From Ashinkailepas kermadecensis (taxonomy: Eukaryota > Arthropoda > Thecostraca > Neolepadidae): DNA of 64,000 nt. The notes under the pieces were generated by a model that was given only the letters and a program-made list of their open reading frames with translations, did no database searches and was not told where the DNA came from. This document shows positions 31,679 to 43,667 of this stretch, in pieces. Each line of letters starts with the position of its first letter. Positions within the stretch are counted from its first letter, which is position 1. The stretch is taken from NCBI GenBank assembly GCA_034440615.1, contig JAOTOM010004952.1:496001-560000 (forward strand). Reading direction: 5' to 3'. Made by a program: the position numbers and the translations under genes.

Positions 31679-33266
31679 ATGGGGAAAAAACGCAAAAAGG
31701 ACACCGACCCATGCTCGCCACCGGACTCCGAGTCTGAATTTCCACCCCTAGCTACACCTGACGACCATCGCGCGACCCCAGACTTCGCACATGATGCCCC
31801 ACCTCTCGATACCACCGTTGATAACCCGCGCCGGACTATTCCATTGGATGACGCCATGGAAGTCCTTTGTGCCTCACCGAACCCCGCTCATACCAAGACC
31901 TCGCCTCGCAATTTCGACCAGACCATCACTCTCCACGCCACAGACCCACGCCCGAACCAGACCACTCCCTCCCAACCTGAACCCATCGAACCCTACCCCG
32001 ACAGTGCTGGCTCGTACATCGTCATCAAGCCTGTCGAGGAGTCCGTCTCCTTTCGTCGTGTCAACGTTGTCTGGCCAACCAAGCAACTCCTCGCCATATG
32101 CTCCTTAGCCAATCCTGACATTGAAGCCCCAGCCAACGGAACCCTCGTCATCAAAACACAAACCCGAGCCCAGACCAAGGCCCTCCTCCGTACCACCACA
32201 TTTTGTGGAAAATCCGTCACCGTCACTCTACATTCCAACCGTAACACTACCAAGGGCACCGTCTTCGCGCTGGAGCTCCGCTTCATGACTGAAGCGGATA
32301 TCCAGTCGGAGCTCAGGCTGGAGGGGGTGACCCACGTCCACCGCATTACCTCATTTAAAGACGGCCAGAAACGCGATACAAACCTCCTTGTCCTTACCTT
32401 CAACTCTACAACTCTTCCCAAGACCCTCCTCGCCGGCTACACCCGATTCCAAGTCCGCGTATTTATCCCAAATCCTCTCCGCTGTTTTAATTGCCAGCGC
32501 TTCGGCCATGGCAGTAAAACTTGTCGCCAGTCAGCCCGCTGCCCTAAGTGCGGAGAAACACCACATCCTGATTCCACCTGCTCCAAGCCTGCCCACTGCC
32601 TCAGCTGTAACACATCCGATCACCTCACCACTTCCAATCAATGCCCAGTTTGGCGCAAGGAGAAGGAAGTGTGCGCCGTCAAGGCCACGACCGGGGTGTC
32701 CTACCCCCAGGCACGGAGATCTGTGGAAGCCACCTCCCCTCGACCAAAACTTACGCCCAGGCAGTCACCGTCGCTCCCCCCCCACACGTCGCGTCAACAC
32801 TACTTCTGCCTCGATTCAAACAGACATGATTCCCGGTTTAGCTCCTCTCAAAAAACTTACTCCACTGACCACACCGACACAAACCACCCTGGCTCCCAAC
32901 ACTCAGACCACTCCGACACAAACCACCCCGGCTCCCAACACTCAGACCACTCCGGCTCCAAACAAACGGACCACTCCAGGGAGGAGTGATAGGCCCCGCA
33001 GTCACTCCGCTGCGGGAGCAAATTCTCGTTCCCCGTCAACGGGCCGCCGGTCCGGCCCAGCACCGGCCGGCGCCCACGTGACCCGACCAACTCCCAGCCG
33101 GCGGGCGTCCCCTGCGGCAGTGGCCGGCCGGCGTGAACCTGCCAAGGTCACCGGTCGGCCGGACGGTACTGGCGGGTCATCCACCGCCGGACGCACCCAA
33201 CCCACATGCCCGCCCGAGCTGCAATCGTGGCTGCGCCAGGCACCGAAAGGTGCCGACAAATATTAA
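31679..33266 (+). pseudogene. LINE ORF1: Gag-like RNA-binding protein
   Basis: ORF1 proteins coat LINE RNA. ATG at 31679 gives MGKKRKKDTDPC, a basic start, then a Pro/Thr-rich N-terminus. An RRM-like middle region (about 32030-32460) follows, then three zinc knuckles at about 32481-32640: CFNCQRFGHGSKTC, CPKCGETPHPDSTC and CLSCNTSDH with a longer spacing to Cys. After about 32740 homology appears to move to a second frame (TYAQAVTVAPP, near 32745-32780) and, after about 32830, to a third. The third ends at 33266 with a Pro/Thr/Arg-rich tail containing a 39-bp tandem repeat (32870-32975). The stop lies 9 bases before the ORF2 ATG, an arrangement suited to coupled translation. Confidence 0.75.
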
Positions 33267-33275
33267 TTCTCACCA

Positions 33276-36200
33276 ATGTCCATATTTCTCCAATGGAACT
33301 GCCGTAGTCTGATTTCCAAATGGGCAGAAATTAAAGTTTTTTTTTCAGTATTCTCACCTATTCTCATAGCACTCCAAGAAATATGGTTTTTACCGAATGA
33401 TACATACAACTTTACCCTTTCCAATTTTTCACTGTATCGTCACGACGAGGTCCGTGGATCACATCGAAGTGGCGGTACAGCACTTTGCATAAACAATGAT
33501 TTCACACATACACAAATTACACTTAATACACAATTACAAGCCGTAGCTTGTACATTACGTTTACATAGTAGAAATATAGATGTGTGTTCCATCTATATTC
33601 GACCACAAACCGACAACACAAATATTTTGACACATTTAGAAAACCTTATAGGACATTTCAAGAACCCTTTCATATTACTCGGAGACTTTAATGCACACAG
33701 TCCAGCCTGGAATCAAGCACGTACACAAGGAGACACTCGCGGCCACATCATTGAACAAATTTTAGACCGGCATAATTTAGTAATACTTAACACCGGAGAA
33801 CCAACCTTTTTTCACCTTGGACATAATACAGCAACAGCCATTGATTTATATATTTGTTCCCCCACCCTGGCAAACGACTTTGATTGGACCATAGAAACCG
33901 ACATCCACGACAGCGACCACTATCCCATCAAATTAACACCCACTTTTTCAACGGCGACAGACACCACACCCAGTTTTATTCCCCGCTGGAAGATTTCAAA
34001 AGCCGATTGGACAACATTTCAGGAGCTTTCTTATTTGCAGTACAACCCCAACATTTCTCCCGTCGAAAACATCAACTAAATTACAAATACACTTTTCGAG
34101 GCAGCTTCCACGACTATTCCACTTACAAAACCATTCACAAAAAGAAAACCAGTACCTTGGTGGTGTCAAGAAATTTCAAAAGCCATTGCGGTAAGAAAAA
34201 GAGCTTTTAGAAATAATTTACGACATCCCGATCAAGAAAATTTATACATCCGTAACCGCGAATGTGCGAGGACCCGCCGCATCATTCGCGATGCCAAGCG
34301 CCGTTCATGGGCCTTATATTTACACCAGCTGACTTTTCAAACACCTTTGAGTAAAATATGGCAATTAATCCGACGTTTGTCCGGACGCTCCCCATTTCAA
34401 TCTCTACCGGCCCTCAAAATCCACAATCTCACCATTACAGACCCACAAGCCATAGTAAGTACCATAGCTGATACCTTAGCCCATAATAGCTCCGATGGGA
34501 AATACAGACCTAATTTCCTACCAAACGCGCAACACACTTTTCACACCAATCTCGAACTCTTCCAATCCGACAATACGGAGGACTACAATGTTTCTTTTCA
34601 ACTTTCCGAGCTACAGAATTCCATTTCCTCCCCCCGTAACACTTCAGTAGGGCCTGACAAATTGCATTATTCCTTCTTTCGACATTTATCTGACCACACC
34701 AAACAATGCATCTTAGACACATTTACTTCCTTATGGTCAAATAATGTCTTTCCTGAAACATGGAAAAAAAAAACTATCTTTATCCCTATTCCAAAACCCA
34801 GCAAAGACCATAGTAACCCCACACATTTTCGACCCATTGCACTCACCAGTTGTTTAGGAAAAGTTTTTGAACGCATATTTATTAAAAGACTGACATGGTA
34901 CCTGGAAACAAATTCACTTCTATCTCCCTTTCAATGTGGTTTTCGGCGAGGACGCAGTACAATAGATCATCTTATTCGATTAGAGACAGACATCCGCCTA
35001 GGCTACAAAAAAAACATCAACACACTGTCGCAGTATTTTTGGATATCAGCAAAGCTTACGATATGGTTTTCAAACCAGCACTCCTCTTCAAAATTCAACA
35101 ACTCGGCATACAAGGACACTTAGCACATTATTTAATAGGTTTCTTATCTGGTTCGCGTAAATTCAACATCAGGTGCCGGTCAGCCATTTCCGATCCACAT
35201 TTTCTTCAAAACGGACTACCACAAGGAAGTTGCATATCACCAGTTTTATTTAACATCATCATTAACGACCTTTTCGCCGACATGCCTCCAAATGTATCGT
35301 ATTCCTTATTCGCCGACAATAGTGCAATTTGGTGCTCGGACCAAAATTGTGAAAATTGTTTGATTCGGCTTCAAAATGCTCTAAACAGGATACACCAATG
35401 GTCCATGAAGTACGGATTCAATTTTTCGGCTCCCAAATCTGCATCCATTATTTTTAGCAAATGCACTCCCTGTCCAAACCCAGAAACACAGCTTCACCTC
35501 GGGCAAAATTGCATATCTTTTGTACATTCATTTAAATTTCTTGGTGTTATTTTTGATCGCAGACTTTCAATGCATAAACACATGAAATACGTCCAGAACA
35601 AATGTTTACACCGACTAAATTTGTTTCGCTGCATTACATCCACCCCATTGGGAGCCGATCGTCACACTCTTTTACAATTATATAAATCCTTAGTACTCCC
35701 CATCATTGAATACGGCTCAGTAGTCTATGCTGGTGCCAGCCCATCCTCCTTACACATTTTAGACACCATTCAAAATAAATTTATCCGTATCGCACTCGGT
35801 GCAATGACTACTTCACCCATTATTTCTTTACAAGCAGAATCGGGAATTCCTCCACTAGCTCTCCGTAGAATGCAACAAACACTTAGGTACGCCTCCAAAA
35901 TTCAATTTCACGCAAACCACCCCACACACGCGTCATTACAAATTCTTCCAAATTTACATCATGATTATTTAGGTCCAGCCGAAAGACGAACTGGTCTCAC
36001 TATAGCTTCTCGAGTCAAAACGTTTTCTGAACAACTTCATTTCACTATTCCACGCATTACTTCTATTTCTCCATCAGCTACACCACCGTGGCAAATAGCC
36101 GAACGACACATTCTGTATCTCACCACCATTCCAAAATCACAGCTTTGCCCAGAATATACTAAACCAAAATTTCTCAAATTTCGGGCTCGTTATCACCACG

Positions 36201-36979
36201 TACCTTTCGTTTATACTGACGGTTCTAAAAACGCTAACCTTACCGGCAATGTTTCGGGAACATACCAAAAACAACATAGATTACCAGACGGAACATCAAT
36301 TTTCATCGCTGAATTACATGCCATCCTCATTGCCTTCCGTTATATTCGCAACCGTTTTCTCTGCCACCCCATGCGCAGCATCGTCATTTGTTCGGACTCC
36401 AAATCTGTTTTACAATCTCTTTCGTCACTTTCCTTTTCACACCATTGCCATATTTCTATTTATGAAGCACTAGGAACACTTAAATCGATGGGCGTGAAGG
36501 TCCGTTTCCTGTGGGTGCCCAGTCACTGCGGCATCCCAGGAAACGAGGAAGCAGATCATCTAGCAAAAGAATCACTACAACTACCACATATCACAGAAAT
36601 CCCACCACATTTTGACGCCATCAAATCAACAATATGACAGAAAATTCGGTATGTTTAGAACCAAACCTGGACACAAAACACAAACCATACACAATTACGG
36701 AACATTAAGCCAGTCGTCGATATCCGGACACCATCATTTCACATCAACCACCACGAAGAAAAAGTCCTATCGCGCATCCGCATAGGACATACTTACCTCA
36801 CACATCGATTTATTTATTCTGCTTCACCTCGGCCTTCATGCCCATCATGTACCACTCAACTTACAATCCCACACATATTACCACACTGCCCGCAATATCA
36901 TACCCATAGAAAACCACTGGCCGATTACTGCCACGCACACAACATTCCTTTCTCTTTGCCCTCACTGTTTGGGGGATGA
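33276..36979 (+). pseudogene. LINE ORF2: endonuclease, reverse transcriptase, RNase H
   Basis: ORF2 nicks target DNA and copies the RNA in place. APE endonuclease motifs are LQWNCRS at the start, ALQEIWF, LLGDFNAHSPAWN (about 33678-33716) and SDHYPI (about 33912-33929). RT begins after about 34350; SVGPDKLHYSFFR, KPSKDHSNPTHFRPIALTS and NGLPQGSCISPVLFNI are visible. The catalytic box reads FADN (35309-35320) rather than Asp-Asp. RNase H has FVYTDGSKN, SDSKSVLQSL and WVPSHCGIPGNEEADHLA (about 36513-36566). The tail has RIRIGHTYLTHRF and CPSCTTQLTIPHILPHC, ending at TGA 36977. Breaks are TAA at 34077-34079, a frameshift at an A8 run near 35010, and TGA at 36635. The copy is inactive as it stands. 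Confidence 0.9.
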
Positions 36980-37140
36980 TCACCCGGTTCTCATCAAACT
37001 TCTTTTCATTTTCCTACGACAAACCAACTTGATCCAGGAATTATAAATTGACTTTAACGATTTAATACATTGTGACTTTTCATCAACGGCGCGAAATGGT
37101 CTAAGGAGGCCGAAGCGCCTAATTTAACAAAATGAAAAAT

Positions 37141-37495
37141 AGAACGCCCCAGCATCGCCGCTTTACATCCACGACACACTGCGAAGCGCCTACCAGCGCC
37201 GCCGTTTTGCCCATATGCGGCGCCGCCGTCGGGACAGTTTTGAAAAGTCGAGTTGTCTGTCTAGTTATATATAGCGGTCAATGGCCTAATTCATTGACCT
37301 TGATATATAACTAGACAGACAACTCGACATTTCAAAAAGTTCCCGACGACGGCGCCGCATATGAGCAAAACGTCGGCGCTGGTAGGCGCTGTGCAGTGTG
37401 TTATGGATGTAAAGCGGTGGTGCTGGGACAGTCTATGTGGTGAAAATGTCGAGATCATTTTGAAATGATATAGTCAAATGTGAAGCAAAAACGTT
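37141..37495. mobile_element. Large foldback (hairpin) element, right portion
   Basis: 37151-37275 and 37295-37432 are inverted copies. Inner stems 'gtctgtctagttatata' / 'tatataactagacagac' flank a loop that itself pairs (GGTCAATG with CATTGACC). Together with 31341-31410 the arms total about 200 bases each. The core is rich in GCGCC/GGCGC. No coding sequence is present; a non-autonomous foldback or MITE. The right outer end is AT-rich and palindromic (TTGATATATGAGTATATATCAA in structure, at about 37488-37510). Confidence 0.8.
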
Positions 37496-37521
37496 TGATT
37501 GATATATACTCATATATCAAG

Positions 37522-39817
37522 CAGGGGCGTCGCCACCGGGTGGGCAGCGGGGGCAGTGTCCCCCCCCTTGCTGTGAGGCTCCCCCCCTGAAATTTGGGGA
37601 GGCACCTATCCGGAAATGCACAGGAAAAAAGGTGAGCAAGGAGGCCGACGAGACAGAAGATCATGCTGTCAAGGAGGCCCCAAAACTGGCAACGGGGCCC
37701 CCAGGAAATCTAATCAGGTCCCTATAAGAGACGTAGAACAGAGATTGGGAGGAGGCCCCCAGGACGAAAAGGATGCCACCGAGTCGTGCAAGAAGCCACG
37801 CAGGTTAGACAAGAAGGCTTCCGGTGAGTGGCAGGATATTCTTAATTTGGAAAACGGGGTCCCCAACATGGAAGAGGAGGCCCCTACAATCGAAAATGAG
37901 GACATGAGATAGCCCCAAGATGGGTAAGAAGGTCCGCGCTAGAATGAGAGAAGGCCACTGAGACCAGCCAGACGAGGCCCATATTTTGGAAGAGGAGACC
38001 CTGGGAGAGAAGATTTGGGACCATAGCAAAAACACCCTGCTAAGAGTGCTAATGAGGTTACAAACACAAAAAAGGAGGCCTCCAAGACGTGAGAGGAGGC
38101 CCCTAATTTCAAAAAGGAGTCACCAAAGAGAGGATAGGAGGCCCCAGAAATCAAGAGAGTGCCAAAAAAATGGCACGGAGGCCCCCAGGATTGCAAAGGA
38201 GGCCCCAAAACGGGCAGGGAGGCCCCAGAAAATGAGAGGAGGCCCTACAACGGAAGAGAAAGCCAATGGAGATGAGATGAGGTTTCGGAGACGCAAAAGC
38301 AGACCCCAAAACGGGTAAGGTTCCACCAAGATAGAAAAGGATGATCCAGCGACGTAGCAGGAGGCACCAAATTCAGAAGAGGGCGACACAAGATTAGAAA
38401 TGAGACCACATGATGAACGAGGAGGCCCCTGAAATAGGAGAGGAATGCCATTGGATAAGAGAGATGGCTCTCGGGCGGGAAAAAAAGCCCCAAGACGAGT
38501 AAGAATGTCACCAGGAAATGACAAGGCCACTGAGATAGGAAAGGTTGCTCGTAATTTGGAAGAGAAGGCACCTGGGAGAGAAGAGGAGTCCAGCAGGAGA
38601 TAAGAGGGCACCCTTAAGATGGGCGAATATCGAATCAAAACGCAGAGCAGGAGGCCCCAAGACGTGAGAGTAGGCCCCTAATTTGAAAAAAGAAAAAAAG
38701 GCCTCTAGACGAGAACAGGACTCGAGAGGAGTCCCTGAGAGGAGGCCCCCGAGAGCCTGACTCGAGAGGAGTCCCTCAAGACAGATTAGGAGGTTCCCAG
38801 GACCGAATTAGGCCCCGGAGATCGGAAGGAGTTCCCAGGAAATGAGAAGAGGCCCTTAAGATATGAGTGGTAGCAGATATGGAAGGAGATGAGGTTTCCA
38901 AAATTGAAGATTCCCCCCCCCCCCTCAAGACGGGTAAGGCTTCGCCAGGATAAAGGAGGAGGCCCACGAGGCGTGACAGGAGGCCCCTAAATTGGTCGAG
39001 AATGCCCTTTGAGCATGAGAGGAGGCCCCAGGCCATGGTAAAGGGGCTCCATGATGTAAGAGGAGGTCCTCCAAGACGGGAGAAGAGGACCATGGAATAT
39101 AGATTGGAGTAGGACACACGAGGAGACATCCAAAACCGGTGAGGCTCTAAGAAATGAGACGACACACCTAAGACGCGAGAGGAGGCCTATAATTTGCAAG
39201 AAGCCCCTAAGAAATAGTAGGAGGCCCCCGTATGCAAGAGGATTCACTAAGATGGGTAAGTAGACAGTCAGGATGGATGAGGCCTACAATACGTGATAGT
39301 AGGCACCTGATTTGGAAGAAGAGATCTATAGGAGAGGAAAGAGCTCAGGATGCACGAGAAATCCCTGAATAATGGGAAAGAGACATTCAGGATAAAGCGG
39401 AAGGTCCCCAAAACAGGAAATGAGGCCCCCAGAAAGTCAGATCAGGTCCCTAGGAGACTGGGCAAGGAGATGGCGAGGAGGCTCCAGAATATTGGAGAAG
39501 GCCCCCAAGACGAAAAGGATGCCGTCAAGACGGATAAGGAGCCACCCAGGTTTGAAAAGGATCAAGCTCCAGAGCCGTGACAGGATGCTCCTAAGTTGGA
39601 AGAGCCTAGGGGAAAAGGTAGTTCACCGGGATGCAAGATCACATCCCTTAGTTGGAAAAAGAGGCTCCAAACATAGGAGGCCCCCAAAACGTCAGAGGAG
39701 GAACCTAATTTGGTAGATGAGGCTCCAGGACGGACGAGGAGTCACCCAATGCGGGCAACAATGCCACCAGCATAAAATGGGAAGCCCTCAATATGGGTAA
39801 GGAGACTATCAGGGATG
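37522..39817 (+). repeat. Family B segment, plus-strand copy
   Basis: 2.3 kb of 'gaggcccccaagacgggaga'-type units of 25-30 bases. It is colinear with the reverse complement of 21451-23632 up to about 39215. The last 600 bases continue the pattern with no partner elsewhere in the window. Confidence 0.7.
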
Positions 39818-40087
39818 TTGATTTCTGAAGATTATTCAGGGGCACAATGCACAAATGCAATGGGTGAGCGCAAATGGATTGGAGGGCACAATCCAAAGGG
39901 GTTCCATGCAAAAAAAATTGAAATTATTGGGAGAAACGGGGGTATAGCTTTGTATGCTTTTGTGAATGCAATTTCCTCCCACCCCAAAGTTGACTGTGCC
40001 CCCTAATAACTTCAACTTTTAACATGGTACCCTATGTGGCATTCCTCAATCCATTTGGGCCTGCCCATTGCTTTCATGTATTGTCCC
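39818..40087 (+). repeat. Family C element inserted between B and A
   Basis: Left end 'gttgatttctgaagattattc' is the inverse of the family C right-end motif at about 30811-30831. The right part, 'taacatggtaccctatgtgg' and 'tgcccattgctttcatgta', matches 30732-30790 and 49380-49460. Confidence 0.55.
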
Positions 40088-40091
40088 CCCC

Positions 40092-40615
40092 CAGTGGCGT
40101 ACCGAAGGGTGGGCATTGGGGGCGGTTGCCCCTTCCTCTGAGAGGTTGTGAGGCCCCGAAGAATCGCACCGGGGTTCGGAAAAATTGCGCCGGGCCCCCA
40201 AAAAAGTTCCCCTGTGGCGCACAAAAAAAACGCACCGGGGCCTCTGAAAATCACAATGGGGTGGCTAAAAAGACGTGAAGAGGGGGGGAGTTGAAAATCA
40301 CGATATGGGCCCCAAAAGATCCGGCCGGGGCCCCCAAAAATCACGCTGAGCCTAGGGGTGCCAAAAGGTTACCCCCGGACCCTGAAAATCACACTAGGGG
40401 CACGATAGGTCGTGCCGGGCCCCAAGAGTCTCATTGGGATCAAAACAAATGAAGCCGGAGTGACGAAAAACGATCCGGACATGGATAATCACACTGGGGC
40501 ACCAAAAATGACGCAAAAAGCCTCCAAAACGTATTGGACCCCAAAACGTATTGGACCGGTACGATTCTTCAAACCTGGCGAAGAGTCGTGGCCGCTAAAA
40601 CTTGCGCTAGTGATT
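40092..40615 (+). repeat. Family A head, copy 3
   Basis: Begins with CAGTGGCGTACCGAAGG, proposed as the left terminus of family A. 40096-40190 matches 15311-15400, and 40285-40540 matches the complement of 21195-21450. Confidence 0.65.
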
Positions 40616-41125
40616 TTTTTTTCATCTTTAGCAGAGGCAAAGTGCCATCCGCTAGAGATATGCTACGTTAAAGAAGGAGTTACGTTAATCCGGCTTATGC
40701 GGCATCCGGTTATATCAAATAAGAAAGAGAGGAAAGATGAGACGCCAGCAAGCAAGGAACGTGGCGTAAGGGCCGATACATACATACACAGGTGAAACAT
40801 ATACATACATACATACATACACGACACTTAGAAAGACACTTGGAGGGTGGGCAGCATCGTAACCTGCGGAGAGGCTCCACTGCCCACCTGCGACCTGAAA
40901 ATCGAAGCGGAGGTCCGGCGCCCAGGGCGAGTCGTAGGCGTCGGGCCAGACCTTGTATGTGTAGGTGTATGTTTGAGTTAAAACTTGGAGAAACCTGAGA
41001 AGGTGAAAAAACCAAGCAGCTTGGAAAACCCATGGGCAGAAAACCAAGCACAATTTATATGGAGAACCGTCCGTTATGGCCATGGCGAATGTAATGTGAT
41101 GCCAATGTTGTGATGCCAATGCCAA
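40616..41125. other. Non-coding interval with (CATA)n
   Basis: A (CATA)n microsatellite lies at about 40783-40820. No gene is seen. The right limit is where the minus-strand LINE's 3' tail ('cacatacatacaa' on the minus strand) appears to end. Confidence 0.5.
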
Positions 41126-41164
41126 TGTTGTATGTATGTGTTTTGCGACGACGGAGATGATAGC

Positions 41165-42130
41165 GTTTGACTTCAGATTACTTCCTCAAGTTTGGTGCTG
41201 TGCAAGAATGTAAATAGTAGCTCAATGAGCTCCGGGTGTTTGTCACCGAGAAGGCTGGGCAGTGAAAGTGGAATCCGATGCTGGGCAATGTAGGAAAGAA
41301 GGGGGCAACGTTGTAACTGGTAGGCAGGGCAAATAAGTAAGAAATGTTCCACAGAGTTATGTACATCGCATGTTTGGCAAGGCGGAGCGCGGCGAGTTTG
41401 GCGGAAGAGGAAATCGTGTGTGAGTTTTGTGTGCCCGAGTCGGAGCCGGGCAAGGAGGATCTCATGTGTGCGTATGTGTTGTCGGGAAGAGGGCCATTTG
41501 GCGAGAAGGGGTTTAATGTGTTGTAAATGTGTAGTGTTGTGGTTCCAGTATACCTGGAGATATGTGTTAAATAATTGGTTGGTGAGGGACAAAAGGTCAC
41601 AGGGGGGAACTGGGAGATTGGGGGCGGGTGGGAGGTCAATAGCTCGACGAGCGAGCTCATCCGCCCGCTCGTTGCCCGGAATCCCCATGTGGCCAGGAAT
41701 CCAGAGCAGTGTGAGTTGGAGGTGAGCATGATGGGTGTGATAGAGTTGACGGATAGCGTGGAGTGTGGGGTGTGTAGTGTTGTGTATGGCTGCGAGAGCG
41801 TCGATGGATGAACGTGAGTCAGTGCAGATGATGGTTGGTGTGGTGATGTGGTGTTGAATAATGTGGTGTAGACAGGCGAAGATTGCGACTAACTCTGAAG
41901 CGTAAACCGAGTGGTGTGTGGTGTAGTGTTAATTTTATTTGGCCAAAGTTGGGTCCACCGCACCAGGCAGCTCCCGTACCGTCTGTGGCACGAGAGCCAT
42001 CCGTGTAAAGTATGTGTAATGGGGGTGGGCTGCTTGGTATTCGAAAATTGTTAGTTGGGTTTCGAGGGGGGAAAGTAATTTTGTGTTTTGGTGGAAGAGA
42101 TATTCGAGATTGGGGTGATACATGTGCCAA
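41165..42130 (-). pseudogene. LINE RNase H and C-terminal Cys/His region
   Basis: Minus-strand frames show LYTDGSRATDGTGAAW (about 42035-41988), an RNase H start with its first acidic residue. A broken middle follows, then HMGIPGNERADELARRAI (about 41690-41637) with the last RNase H motif. The LINE tail RLRLGHTKLTHDFLF and CQTCDVHNSVEHFLLICP runs to a stop near 41173. At least two frameshifts lie between 41990 and 41690. Confidence 0.8.
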
Positions 42131-42232
42131 AACGGGAGTAGGGGAGGCAATTTGCCGGGGATTACCTTGGGGAATTTGAGTGCGAAAGTAAGGACATGGT
42201 TCAAATGTATGGCAATATTGTGTTTGTTCCTA

Positions 42233-43599
42233 TTATATGAACGTCGAACGGGGAGGTTCAGAGAGTGCGAGACTGGCAGGGTGGTTGCGCTGTGTTTTGT
42301 TCCGTAAGTGGTATCTGACTAGTTGGAGTGTTCTGCGGTGTTGTAAGCTGTGGAGGTGGGCCTCAGCCCGGATACTAGTGATGGGCGTGGTGCGGTGTGC
42401 TCCGGTGATGAGGCGAAGTGCGTGATTCTGTATGCGTTCAAGTGTTGCGATGTGTGAAGGAGATATATGCTCGAAGATAAACGCATTGTATTCCAGGATT
42501 GAGCGAATCAGAGTAATATACATTGTGTTGAGGGTAGCCCTGTCTGCACCCCAGTCGCGACCGGAGATGCAGCGCAGGAGATTTAGGCGTTTTGCGCAAC
42601 GCTGTTTTAGATAAGCAATATGGGGGCCGAAACAAAGACTTTTGTCTAGTACGATGCCAAGATAGGTGAAGGTGGTTTGGTGAGGGATAATTTGGTCGCG
42701 ATAATGGAGCGGTGTAAGAGGTGGGATGTACGAGTGGAGCCGGGAGAAAAGCATTGTGACGGATTTCGCTGGGGAGATTTGCAGTCCCCAGCGGGAGCAC
42801 CAGGAATAAATTTCATTCATGGCGCGCTGCATGAAGTGATTTGCTTTGTCTGCTGATGGGTGCGTGCACCAGATGGCCAAATCATGGGCGTAAATGGAGT
42901 ATTTTAGATAGGGGGCAATTTTGTGGAGGTCAGCGAGAGCGTCTTTGATCATGATGAGAAAGAGGGTGGGGGATAACACGCTGCCTTGTGGGACGCCTTG
43001 ATCAAGTTTTTGGGGCCGAGAATGGATGTTGCCACAGCGGACGGTGAATATTCTTTTAACGAGAAAGTTGGTGATAAATTTTGCCATTCTGCCTCTGATG
43101 CCAATACGATGTAATTTGATTCGGGGGGCCGAACTGTGTAATTTATTGAATGTGGATTTTAAGTCGAGAAAAAGTGCGACGGTTTCATGTTTTTTACTAA
43201 AACCGCGCTGTATGGAGTAAACTATTTGGATGAGGTTGTCTGCGGTGCTTGTCTGGGTCAAAAACCGCTTTGAAAGGGGGAGATAATTTCGTTGTTTTCG
43301 AGGTGGATTCTGATTCGTCCATTGACCTTGCGCCCAAAGATTTTAGAGGCACTAGTGAGAGAGATAGGTCGATAGCTAGAGGGAAGGTCGCGAGGTTTGC
43401 GAGGTTTAGCAATAGGAATGATAGTGCTAGTAGACCAGGAAGGGGGGAAGGTGCCGTCAGTCCATAGTTGGTTTAGTGCCGAAAAGAGGTTGTCTTTTCC
43501 GGGGTCGGATATATTTTGGAAGAAGGGGTATGTAGTGGTTGAGTTGGCAACCAAAATGTGTCGCCACGGTCGTACCTCAGCTGAGCGCGGGAATGCCAA
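42233..43599 (-). pseudogene. LINE reverse transcriptase (degenerate)
   Basis: The N-terminal RT blocks are in 43599-43258 (WTDGTFPPSWSTSTIIPIAK, then SSYRPISLTSA and NEIISPFQSGF). The core is in 43261-42233 (ETVALFLDLKSTFNKL, LDQGVPQGSVLSPTLFLIM, GLQISPAKSVTML). The catalytic box reads YAHD at 42881-42892, so one of the two acidic residues is replaced. A frameshift near 43260 separates the two frames. The downstream part (RCISGRDWGADRATL, LRLITGAHRTTPITSIRAE) is the usual thumb and linker of I/Jockey-type enzymes. Confidence 0.85.
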
Positions 43600-43667
43600 T
43601 ACAGTTATCGTTCAGACTTCCTCGTGAGTGTACCGTGCCCTACAGCAAACTCGGGTGGAACCGAACC

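Larger units (their letters stand above)
31411..37140 (+). mobile_element. Full-length LINE (APE endonuclease, RT, RNase H) with 11-bp target duplication
   Basis: The 5.7-kb element has a 5' leader of about 270 bases, ORF1 with CCHC knuckles, and ORF2 with APE-type endonuclease, RT, RNase H and a Cys/His tail. It has an A-rich 3' end (AAAATGAAAAAT). The duplication TAGAACGCCCC lies at 31400-31410 and again at 37140-37150, counting the shared T. Domain order with RNase H after RT places it in the I/Jockey-like group. Breaks are few (two or three in ORF1; one stop and one frameshift in ORF2), so this is a young copy. The two adjoining 5' leader units around 31530 and 31570 share 'tgggtgacacccgtc'. 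Confidence 0.9.
37522..40615 (+). mobile_element. Composite A+B element, second copy (3'-truncated)
   Basis: Starts CAGGGGCGTCGCCACC at 37522, the same terminus as the complement of 23632. It contains family B (37522-39817), an inserted family C piece (39818-40087) and family A from 40092 (CAGTGGCGTACCGAAGG) to about 40615. Orientation is opposite to the 18743-23632 copy. At about 39215 it matches the B-to-A junction of that copy. Relative to this arrangement, the other copy lacks about 1.07 kb (B tail, C and A head). No second terminus or target duplication was found here. Confidence 0.6.
41126..43610 (-). mobile_element. 5'-truncated LINE with RT and RNase H
   Basis: Minus-strand non-LTR element of the same broad group as the 31.4-kb LINE (RNase H after RT, Cys/His tail) but clearly a different family. 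It starts abruptly within the pre-RT region at about 43610, with no endonuclease or ORF1, as is usual for 5' truncation during insertion. The 3' end is near 41126. Several frameshifts separate RT N-terminus, RT core and RNase H. It abuts the Gypsy element at 43611 directly. Confidence 0.85.
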
